NCBI GenBank assembly: GCA_018806985.1
Contig: JADANN010000464.1
Location: 1,929,654 to 1,993,653, forward strand
Source: Angiostrongylus vasorum
Taxonomy: Eukaryota; Nematoda; Chromadorea; Rhabditida; Metastrongylidae
Length of the DNA stretch: 64,000 nt
Direction of reading: 5' to 3'
Both the position numbers and the translations under genes were made by a program. The notes under the pieces were generated by a model. That model searched no databases. It was given only the letters and a program-made list of their open reading frames with translations, and was not told where the DNA came from. Shown in pieces: positions 1 to 12,200 of this stretch; positions within the stretch are counted from its first letter, which is position 1; the number at the start of each line of letters is the position of its first letter.

Positions 1-277
1 TGGTTATTCGTTAGTGACAAATGAATACGCATACGGCTTCATTTGAAAGGTGTTTTGAGCTTTTTATTATCTTTTAATTACTTATCCTGGAATTCCACTG
101 ATCATCTCTCTCCAGTCACTGGTAGACGTTTTATTTTGAGGAACTCGATGATAAACTTTCACAGATTTCCGGAAGTTTTTTCCTTACATGTTCGCACATT
201 TCACCGTAGAAATTCAGCATTTCCTGATGAACGAACTAGAATCTGGATGGTTAAATTTGCATAGTAGATGCCTTTAG

Positions 278-3200
278 TGAACCTGCAACCGTTCCAAAGC
301 GCCGTGAATCTACAATACGGTCTGCAACGCTGCCCCGACGATGCCTCGTCGATCATCAGCGACTGTGGCGACAGCGTAAGTTGACTGTCTACTCTGTTCC
401 TTCGAAAGTAATGAATATAATGCAATTCATGAGAAGAAAAAAAATAAGCAAGAACATGCTTGAAACACTCTGAAAAAGAGAGCAAATACTCAATTCACTG
501 AAGTGTCTACTGTTGCAACGAAATTCGCCCTGTAAGACCGTAATCATAATGACGAAGAAAATGAGCGAAAATTCAGTAGATTTGAAACTGTTGAAGTCTC
601 ACCTATTAGTTCCACTAGACACCATTTGTGGACTTGAATTCCAAAAAGATTCCTAGTTTTTTCTATATTTTCAAGCAATCACTATTCATTGGAATTTTTT
701 TTCCGATTTTATCTCAGTGTAAGTTGTAAGAGAGGGTAAACGAAGTGAGACTATGAGTGAAGCTATTTAACCTGTATCACCCTGTAGTCCCGTTGATCGT
801 CGAGTGACTCGAGCGGGCGCCAGTAAATCTTCCATTTTTCCATGTCGCGTGCAAGAGTAGCCCAGTGGGTTCTGCTCGCTCTAGGGACTCGTCAAGCATC
901 ATATCTTTCTTCTAGGCTCTTCGTGAAGAACTCTGACCATCGGGTCGGTGGTCTTCCTGCAGTATGTTTGACATCCCGAGGAATCCAGTCACTAACAGCT
1001 CTTGTCCATCGGTTGTCATTCATACGCATTACGTGTCTGAGCCACCTTATCTTCTACTGTTTGGCGTACAGAACGGCATCTTTTATTTTTGATCGTTTAC
1101 GCAGGTCGGAGCTTCGGATCCCATCCTTTACTTGTGCGAAACGGGATACTACTGGCATCGTCCTTTCGACAGCGCGTTCGATAACGCTGAGTGATCTTTC
1201 ATCCTGCTTACGCAGCGACTAGGTTTCTGACGCATACGTTAGTGCAGGAAGTACTTTTCAGTCGTAAAGGTGGGCACGGAGTCGGCTGTTCCTTGTTCTC
1301 TTCACTAAATCCTCGATGCTCTTGAAAGCTTCCCTAGCCGCTCGTTTCCTTCTGCTCAGCTCTGGAGCTAAGTCGTTCATGATATTGATTTCTTGACCTA
1401 GATAGATATAACTGGAGCATTCGGAGATATTCGTTCCGTTGAGCGTGAATGGGGCATATGAAACCAATCCGTTCTTCATGAATATCGTTTTTGTGAGGTT
1501 TAGTCGAAGACCAATCTTTCCACAGGGTTTATCAAAGTCGGCAAGCATACGTTCCGCTTGGCTAATGTTCGGTGTTATGAGGACGATGTCATCAGCAAAG
1601 CGAAGATGACGTAACTGCTGAACATCGATTTTCACTCCCATATTATCCCATTCCAGTGTTCGCATAACGTTGTGGAGAGTGGCGGTAAATAATTTTGGTG
1701 AGATAGTATCGTCTTGCATAACCACTCTTTTGACGTCGATGTTAATATCGTTGTAGAGTGGTGAAATGTTGGTTGTGGAATTTTTCTACAGCTCACGAAC
1801 AACCTTTATGTACTGAGTAGGGACTCCTTGACTATCCAGGGCTTCCAAGACTGCTTCTATCTCGACTAAATCAAAGGCCTTCTGTAAATCGATGAAAGTG
1901 GGACAGAGCGGTCTTTTGTACTCTCGCGACTTCAGTGAGCCTTGTTTTCGTGTGGATATGGTCCATCGTACTAAATCCCTTTTCGAAACCGTGCTTGTTC
2001 ACATTGCTGTCCTTCGTCCTGTGTTCTGTCAATCCCTATTTAGGATGACTCGAGTGAAAAGTTTGTAGACGACAGACAGCAAGCAGATTAGGTGACAGTT
2101 GCCGATATCGTGTAGGTCACCCTTCTTGAACAATAAAACGGTCTCGCTGGTCTTCCACTGAGTAGGGACCTTGCATTCAGACAGTTAACGTGTGAAGAGC
2201 CGAGCAGTGTGTTTACCAGGAGTGGCGTAAGGTTCTTCAGATGTTCTGGTCTTATCCTGTCCGGACCTGGTGCTGTTCGATTTTTTCACCGACGCAATGG
2301 CATGACGGAATTCGGAAGGGAGAACCGGTGGCACAACAAATCCATCCTCCTTTATTTCATATAACGGGAGGTGGATGTGGCTATTGAAGAGATCTAGTAG
2401 TATTCGTGAATGATTTTCTCCATTGCCTTTCTGGATGCTTTAACTGTTCCGTTTGGGCCGTTGGATTGCAATCATCTTGGTCTTGTAATTGGGGAAGCTT
2501 CGGAGGGCTTTGCGAATGCTTTTCCCAGCCTCTACACCTTCGACCATTACTGATGCTCTTCTTTCTTTAAGATCTTCTTTTACCACCTGTCTGCATTGTT
2601 TTGCAGGTTCGGACGTTAGTTTGCGGTTGCATGCAGCTCGTCCGATACCACGGTGGCGTATCAGCTCGAGTGTTTCTGGAGACACGTTTCTTGGTGACTT
2701 TCGTACTCTCAGCTTTCATAGCGCTAAGGTGAAGGTGTTGAATGAGTCAATCGTATTCCTCGTCGATGTTATCGACAACGGCATCTTCCCAACAACCGAG
2801 TAATGAATTGAATATGTCCCAGCTTGTGGTGGTTCTGCGACTTCGGTTTTTGAATTTAGCGGCTTCTCATTTCTGCGTGAAATAGAATCTTGCACACAGG
2901 AGACGGTGGTCTGATCCCGTGTAGAATTTTTGGGACAACAGCAACATCGGTTAGGCAGAACCTTCTATTTACTATGATGTGATTTCGTTATGGTACTCTC
3001 CACTGGGAGACTCCCACGTCTAGCGTCGAAGATGGGGCTTCTGGAATTGCGAGTTACCATGGATGGTCTTGGTCGCCATGATAAACTCAGGTAGCCGCTC
3101 ACCCTGTTCGTTCCATTCTAATCCATGGGTCCCAATGTTACGTTCTTCATACGTTCTCCTTGGTCCAATCGTGGCTTTGAAATCTCCAATGATGACCTTG

Positions 3201-6200
3201 AAGAATGTGTGGCCTTCTCTGTAGAACTTCTCCAAGTCCATGTAGAACGCTTCGACTTCTTCTTCGACATAGTTTGATGTTGGCGCGTAAACAACGAAGA
3301 TTGTCAAAGGCCTTATTGATCCACATCTTTTTTTAATCGTAAACGTTCGATTCGGGTTGTAAACTGGTCGAATAAATCGATGTTCATGGACAAACTCGTG
3401 TTGACGAGAACGCCGACGCCGCCTGCCCCTCTATTGTCGCATGTTCCCAGGAACACTTCTTTTCCGGTGTCATAGACGGCGTTGAAAGGCTGGCGTGTTC
3501 TCCTCTCGGCCAGGCCGAAGACGTCGTACCTTATCATTTTTGCTCACATTACATGAGCATGGTTCTATTGAGGACTTGGATGCAAGTGTACGTGCATTGT
3601 AGCTACAGATCGTCACCATAGTTCTTCGTGATCCAGGCAGCTTCCATTGGCCCTGAAATTTTAGCAGCCTCTCCGTACTCGTCCTACCCAACGCTGCGAA
3701 ATTAGGGGGCTCTTTCGGGGTCAGGGGAATGAGGCCCGTTTTTTTTTACTGTGTTTAGCGTTTTGATACCCACGTATAGCTTGCTGGGCTCTGAACGTGG
3801 GGGCTGGGTATACCCACGGGTAGCTTGCCAGGCTCTCCCAGAGTGGACATGGAGCTTATTTGTTGGAGGCGACTCCTAAGCGCCTCCCATATAGTTCCCT
3901 ATCACTTGATTGCTGGTTTTTAGGCGAATTGGCTCGAAGAATACAATCCGTATAAGCGAGAATGCACCCACTCACGCATGCATGAACAAGCCTAACATAT
4001 AAGGAAAGTATGCGCCAAATTGGAGCAGCAGAAACAGGGAGTTCATCCCCTGGATCCACCTGCTTCTCAGGGAAACAAAGGTCGCTTTTTGTCCGTGATT
4101 AACCCCCCTATCCACCACCTGGGGACGCGCCACGTAGCCTTGCCACTAACCGGCTCGAGATCCCCTCATATGAGGGACATCTGTGGGGGTGTTTAACCTA
4201 GGACTTAAAAAATATTATGGATTCTTGGTAACGAAATATAGTTTGCTTGGTTAGTTATTAATATTCCTTTGCTATAGAATTGTGGTCTTCAGGAACTCAT
4301 GTTTTGTGAAGATATTTACAGCAACTGCTTGATTGTTAAGATTTGTAGTTATGCAGGTGCTTGAAGCTCACAGTGGATTTGACGAAGCGTTCGCTGAGTA
4401 TTCTGGCTGGCACTTTCTTTGACATCCCAAGTCTTCTAACTATCGGTATTATTTGCTCAAAATGATGTGCTCAGGCGCTGTCTCGAAATCGTGTTGGAGT
4501 TCATAGTTGCTACAGATTTCCTTATGCGTATGTGGCGCATTGGTCGGAAACGCCCTGCAGTACTCATAGGGTCGATTTCCGCGCTCCCGGCCCGCTGTGC
4601 CTTCCACCACTCCGAGATCGGAAATTTGGTGCCAGATTTGTCTGAGAGAATAACAGCACTGACTCGAAACATCGGTAGGCCACCGCGAGTTATTTGTAAA
4701 GGTCAGATACACATTCAATCACCTCCAAATGATGCTTAATGTATTCAAATGCATGGCGCATCCCTGAAGGCTTGTCCACGTCGAGAGCATTTTCTATAGA
4801 TTCCCTTCAAATAGCTCTGTTTTGTAACTGTTTCTAAACCTAAATTATTACTACAGAGGCTAGGTGACTGTCCATTTGAAATTACTGTTTCTAAAGTATC
4901 CAAAAAACTTATGATGGATTTAAAAACAATCAGAATTCTTTAGGGAGTAATATCATTGTAAAATGACTTTCATTTAACCTCGGTATAAATGATCAATGTA
5001 CTTTGTTTCATTGGTGAGCTAACACGAAGTTCTTGCAAAATATTTATTTGACTAAGTAATTAGATTTTAAACTGTTTCAAAATTAAAATGATGGTTTGGA
5101 GAGACCAGGTATTCCATTAGAGCATTGCTCTAGTGGAATCCTGGAAGCGAGGGTAGAGCCTGTCCCTGTATCATTTCTCAACTCCTCAAGTGCTCTACTT
5201 ATGGAAACACGAACAGTTGTCGAAAGAATGTGTTAACAAACAAATGTAGAAGGAAATCTGGGTTTTCTAATATGGACATGGGGACGACCATAGAACTGAA
5301 TCTGATCTTTCTTGCCTTTCTAGTTTTGGAATGTTTATTTGTAATAAGATCAGAGCCCAAGTTTAGTACTTTCCCTTTCGGCTTAAAAAAAATTTGTGAC
5401 CATACTTGCTTCTTGACTTCAGCTGCTATTTTCTCATTAGCTACAGCATTTGACCAATTGATGACAACAAAACACACTTATTAGAAACTCTATACTCGAT
5501 CGCTCTATTGGGAGGAAGGGCAATGCATAACTTTCCGTAGGTTGAAGCACTGAAGATTTTGGCATAATTTTTCACAGAATTGAACTACTACTTCCGAATT
5601 ACAGTAATGGATAATAATGTGGTTGCCACACTCGTGCAATTTATTTGGTGTTTGAACTGGAGAGCCAAGGTGACTTGAACATCCATAGAACCAAATTACC
5701 AGGCTTGGGGGTACATCAGTTGTTTTCTGGAAAGTGAATTATTCCATGAAGTTCTTAAAACGTACTACATATTAGAATGTAAGTAAAAAACGGTTCAGGT
5801 GCCATGTCTGTACAACTATGCGTTGCTGCAGTCTAAGGTGCTGGCCTTTGAGGAACAAGACGCTTGGAACAGTTTTTGCGACGGAACGAATGGATGCTAT
5901 CAGGCAATGTATGTTCACCTGATATGAATATAGTGGGTGCTTTAATTCATCGGTGTTAATAAAAATGATAAATGATTTTCAGACAATAGTTGTGGCGCGA
6001 TTAACATCGAGTATCCCGAATACATGATGAAGACGCCTGCGCTGGCGCCAGGCTATCTTCAAGGTGATGTTGCTCGTTTTGGCTGCTATCAGACACATTG
6101 GGTCAAAGGTGACAACGAATACAAATGTGAGTATAATACCATACACTTTCAATCTATAATAACAAGCTGTACTTGTTTGCACACAAGATGGTTCGTGGTA

Positions 6201-9200
6201 ATTTGCCGCAGGGTTGACACCCTCAGTTTTAACTACTGTTCTACATGCTTACTCTTGTCCTTTTCCTTTTACACCTTTTGATCTTAAACCTTTTTTCTTG
6301 AAATTCTTAGCTGATCATGGTCACCTTGGATGACTTGTATTAGCAAGTCTTGCTAACCATATGCACTTAGCATGAGTTTCATTCCCTCCCTACCATCATA
6401 TCTTGCTTTTTTCTGTGATCTATGAAGTGGTCCTGTGGGCGCGTGTGGCGCATTGGTTGGAGGCGTCCTGCCATACACATGGGGTCGATCCCTGCACCTC
6501 AGGCCCAGCAAACCCTCCATCCTTCCGGGGTGGGCAAAATGGTACTACCAGATGTCTGGGAGGATAGAAGCTCTGGCTGGATACATCGGTAGGCCACCGC
6601 GAGTCATTGTAAAGGCCAGATATGCATTCACTCACCTCCAATAATACTTAACGAACTCGAATGCATGGCGCGTCCCCTCAGGGATCGATCAACACCAAGA
6701 GCTTTATTCTTTTTTTTTAAATGCTTCCATCCGCAAATAATTGTATGATGTTAGCTGCAAACACAGTGTTCATTTTCAATGTGCTTAAGACCTGTTAACG
6801 TAATCTTCTGTACACTTTTCCTAGCATATGATCGGCTTTTTTTTCCAATCGATGTGTGTCACATATTGCAACGGATTCTTCAATGGATTCGAAAGCGGGC
6901 TTCTTTGAGAGACGCCATTGAATTCCTCACCGTCTTTTAAGCAGTCCTTTTTTAAAAGCGATTTCCCACTATTTAACGCCTTAAATACACAAGGAATGTG
7001 ATATTCATCCACCACGGTTTGTTCTCGATCATTGGTTTTCATGGATTGAGTTTTTGCTCCGATCTATTCTCAGTCCTATCATTTTTCCTTCATCATGGTA
7101 ACTCTCGAACAGGTATCGAAAACTAGAGTGTGTTAATAACTGCCATCGCCATAAGGGCGCGTGTGGCGCAGTGGTTGGAGGCGCCACTGCGACACACACA
7201 CATGGAATCGATCCCCGCGCCCATGGCTCACTAAGCCTTCCATCCTTCCGGGGTCGGCAAATTGATACCAGATTTGTCTGGGAGGATAGCAGCACTGGCT
7301 CGATTGCATTCAATCACCTCCAACGATACTTAATGAAGCCGAATGCACGGCGCATCCCTCAGGGATTGATCAACGCTGAGAGCTTTATCCTTTTTTTATT
7401 TTTTAGCCATCGCCATACTTTCGTTCTGATCCAGGGCTTTTATAATCCACTACAATATGTATCTGAAAAGCCTGGAATATGTGATGTATCACTAATTCAC
7501 TGTTGTTCTTCATGAGCAGTTCTTTTTTCATGCAGAATCAGTGCAGCGAATCCTGCTTTCTCATTGGCAAATGTATCATTGTCGTGTTTATTTGAGCAAT
7601 GTTACTATGCCATTCCGTTCTGAGTTATCGGACGTTTTTTTCTTAATCGACAGAGATTTAAATAGTTAGTAATACTCATCATCCTTTTATGATCCTCCCT
7701 CTCTTTGAATGTGCCCCTTGCAGAATCAGTACTAGGAATCCATTTTCTCAGGTGTTGAACTCCGTCGAAAATCGATGATTTTTTGTTACTAGATATCTTT
7801 CATGAATTTAATACAGCACCGTCAACATGTCAGTTCTACATTACTGGAGAGATCCTTTCTGCCACTCCTAGCAGGACTATCAAACGCGAAATTCTACGCC
7901 CGGGTCGTTTTTTCTTTAAAGACATTTTATAATGTGAGCGGCCAAACGTGCGTGTGGTTCGTGACTCACAATTTAGGAGAGGTTGGCAGTGACCATGTCT
8001 TGCCGGAACTGTTCCTCTATCTATATCTTGACGAGAACTTGTAATTTTAAAAAAGTGATATTTCCCAGTGGAGATTCCGTGCAGGAGTTTTGGGACGAAA
8101 AAATTGGAGTAGAACTTCGACATAATTAGCTTCATGCACATGCAGGAGATTGAGTGAATCTCATCATCGCTGGCAGTAGAACCTTCTATTAGAAAAAACA
8201 CGGATAGAATGTCTAAGACAGCTTCTTTATCAACTGCCTTCAACATGTATTCGCATTGCACTGCTGCTTAACTTCCTATAAAGGTGTTCTGCAGCAGGCG
8301 TTTATTAACTTCAGAGTGAGGTGTTGTGCAATCTATCAAGCTCTAGTTTTTTTTCGCGAGTATGTTCATGCTGTTGGTGGAAATGTGATCAAATTGTCCG
8401 ATTGAAGGACTGGAATATGGTGCCTAGTATAGAATTCTCTTGACGAGCATTTTCTACTTTTTTCGATGTCTTTTTCAGTCGTATTAGTCATTTAGCAGTT
8501 CTTCTAGGATACTCTGGCTATACACGCATTATTTTTTCCAGTAACAAGTTCTTCTTCATGTTGCGGCTTCACTGAATTTCTACCTATAGGAAATGGTGGA
8601 CAGATAGAGTGTAAAGAGTGATATTACGAAGATCTCAAGAAATGTCGCGAAGATCATTTTTTTGTGAGGAGTTGATCGCTCTTTATATGGTTTGTCTTTA
8701 GGTAGTTCCTATTTCAACCAGTGATTTCCTTTCCGGTTGAAAAAATGTTGCTACGAAGTTGTCCCACATGGCGACTTTTTCTTTTTGAGTTGTGGGTTTC
8801 CATGGATTAACATTTTGTGGCTCAAAGGATCTTTTCTTTCCAGGTCCAGTTTCTTTTCCCACAAACATATCATTGCTTGATATTCTTTCCACAGATAATA
8901 AGAACTTGTCATTTAATTCCCAAGATCCACTTTCGCTCATCTCGGCGTTGATAAATATTTGATGTATGTCGCCTTTCCATCTCAAAGTCTTTTTTATTTA
9001 ATAACTTGGTGCACTTTCCACGGATAAGAAAGGCTTGTGATTTGACTGGTCTATATCGCTCATCTTTTTTCCCTGGTGACCTGTACAGCAGTCATATCAA
9101 ACCCTGATATCGTCGTCGTCTTTGAAAGGGCTTGGAAATTGATGGCAGAAGAGTCTGTTGAGGAATCGAACTGTAAGTGTAGTGATCTTCATGTCACTCT

Positions 9201-12200
9201 TCCAGCTCGGAATCCTGGAGGAGATGACTATTGTCTTTAGCTGCTTTTTCCTTTTCAATGATTTTTTCAACAGTTATCATACGATATTCTTGCTAGTTCG
9301 GAAGAAATGAAAGTACTAATTTATACAAGTGTTATTTCATTTATTCCACTTGTTCCAATGTAATCTTAATTTGTGACGTTAGACTTTTTTGTTCATGATT
9401 ATTCTAGGTGGTATTGTGGTGGATTACAATAATCCAAATTCGTATCGCTTTGAGTGGAACAAAGGTTCACAACCATGGTGCCGATCCAGGATTAAAGAGA
9501 ACTACTTCAAGTGGATTACTGTCATCTTTAGTATCGTTGGGATTATCTTGGTGCGCCTAAAAATGTTTCCGTTCAATTTCTTACGATATCAAACATTGGG
9601 TTTGTTGTAATCGCAATCTTAACCTTTTTATTTACTGCCCATTCTTTTTAACCGTAGGGTATGTTGCGAAATATAACTTCTGTAATGCTGAGATATTTGC
9701 AAAACTCCGGAACGCAGGTGTTTGCTGTGGGGAACGAACGCGCTATTGTCCTTTCCGGGGAGTAACGCGTACACCACCACACCATGTAGGTCTTCGTTTC
9801 GCGTCTTTCAGCTAGTTCTATCGATCTTTTGCCATCAGCAATCACCCGTCAACTGGATTGATCTGGTGAGCCCAAATCGGCATGGAACCCAGTTAAGCTG
9901 AGGCTATAGTTATAATCATATCTCAGCATTACAGAATTTATATTTCGCAACATACCCCTGCCGTTAAAAAGAATAGGCATTAAATAAAAAGGTGAAGATT
10001 GTGATTATAACTATAGCCTCAGCTTAACTGGGTTCAATGCCGATTTGGGCTCCCTAGATCAATCTCGTTGACGGGTGATTGCTGATGGCAAAAGATCGAT
10101 AGAACTATCTGAGAGACAGGCGAAACGAAGGACCCACATGGTGTGGTGGTGAACGCTTTACTCCCCGGAATGGGCAATAGCGCGTTCGTTCCCCACCGCA
10201 GACACCTGCGGTCCGGAGTCTTGCAAATATATCAACATTACAGAAGTTATATTGGGTTTGTTTATTTTCTTACTTACGCGCAACAAGATATTAGAAAGTA
10301 TCGCGAAATGTTCCAAATATTTGACATTACAAAAATTCCGGGCGTTCGAGACATTTCTAATATGTTATGTGTCCCTTGTGACAGAAAAAAAAGAAAAAAC
10401 AAAAGACACTTTCAAACGGTTTACCTCGTCATCGTGGCTGGGAGGTGTTCCTGGGTGTCGTGCTGAGATGTACAGCGAGGGGATTCATCCCCCTGGCAGG
10501 GACTCCCAAGCTGGGAAGAAGTCCGGCTTTTCCATCAGAAAGTCTTTAGACTAAGAGTAAACCAATACCAGGATTCACCACCGTCTTGGTATCAAATTAG
10601 TCGCACGGTGGCAAATCTCCCTCTGATCTACAAGTGCGGCGACTGTGCCTGTGGTGGTGACGACCTGGGACAGACTTTAGCTTGGCTGACCTCAGCACTC
10701 CAGTGAACCACAGTCGCTAAGCCAGCAAAACTCTGTAAAATGGAGACTGTGCTGGGGCCCACACGACCAGTGAGTACGGGTCATCCAAGTATCCAAGTAG
10801 CATGTAAGAGTAGTAAATATGGATATGTGTTCCTTTATTCGATGTTTTACACATTGTTCGCAATCATGGAAATTAGCGCGTAGTTCCTTCGATTGTGATA
10901 TCCATATTTTGAAGTAAAAAAATACAGCACCACGTCTAAGTTTTGTTTTATTTTTAGTAAAATAAAGTCCAGATCGACGCTAACGGTAAGATTCTTTCTC
11001 ATTTCAGGCAATTATGGCCGTGTTCCTTCTGTTTTGGTGCATTAAACAGAGAAAATTACAAGAACAACGCCAGTACAGTTATCAAGCTGATGCGGTACTT
11101 TTATTTTACGATGTTCTAACTTTTATTTTCTGTCTATTCTATCTTTCGTTGCAGAGTGAGATGTGAAATACAACCATAAATATTCTTAGATATGAGCGAA
11201 ATGCGGAACTTTAGATTGGCTTCAAACTCGCGATTACCTTTTACCGGGGCTCATGTGCCATCCCGCACCCCAACTAAGGCTTTTGTTTTGCCTTTCTTTC
11301 ATCGTTTCTGTCATTCTCGCAGATGGATGATTGCCAATATCACCGTTTGAGTAAAAACATGGCTGAGAGAAATTGAAACCAAGGCCTCGATTAGGGTTGT
11401 GCATAGCTCTTGAGCCCCCGATAAGAGTAGCTGCTGGTTCGAGGCCCAGTTGATGTTCCGAGTTTTGCTCATATCTCAGCATCCTTACCGTTTTATTTTG
11501 TGCTTTCCATCTTTTTTTTTCGGAAAGCTTTAATTAGTGTTGAGTTCGAGTGCACTGCGTGGCGACTTCACTTTGAACGGCACTCAACCTGATTCCTGTT
11601 ATTTTTCGATTCTTTACATTCGTTCATGACTCCTTTAGCACATAGAAAGTTTTGCTCAATAGCCTTGTTCTAGTCGAGTCGCTGAACATTCTCAAAAAGG
11701 GCCTTAATTATTAGCCTAATAACCGAAGGAGATATCAGTTCTTTAGATTATTGCTACATTTGGACATACCCTTTTTTAACAGTTAAATATTTATTGTTGT
11801 TAGTATTATACTATTAATATTATACTTACTACATTTATATAATCATGTATGTTATATTATTTAACAATAATGTCTACTATTATATTATTCCATGTTATTT
11901 TATATCGATACATCGATAGGCCACCGCGAGTAAAGGCCAGGTATGCAATCAATCACCTCCAACGATACTTAATGAAGTCGAATGCGTGGCGCATCCCTCA
12001 AAGATTGATCAACGCCTAGAGCTTTTTTTTACTATTTGCACTTCACTTACTTACTTGCCCTACTTGCCCTTGCTTACTTGCCACTTGATACTTCAACGGC
12101 CCATCCTCACTAGTTGTGCGGGCCCCAGCATAATCACCACTTTTCGGAGATTTGCTGGTCAAGCCATTGTGGTTCCGTGGAATCCCAAAGACGGCCTGCC

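Noticed and set aside
165..250. Possible extra 5' exon of the Sushi-domain gene
   Set aside because: It is open in one frame and has an acceptor-like CACAG, but the only suitable donor would leave a 28-base intron and the wrong phase for the next exon.
842..1222. 126-codon + strand frame
   Set aside because: It is the antisense shadow of LINE copy A, whose coding strand is -.
7155..7220. tRNA gene suggested by box A and box B motifs
   Set aside because: No cloverleaf with paired acceptor stem and anticodon arm could be drawn, and the same sequence recurs at about ten sites as the head of a SINE.
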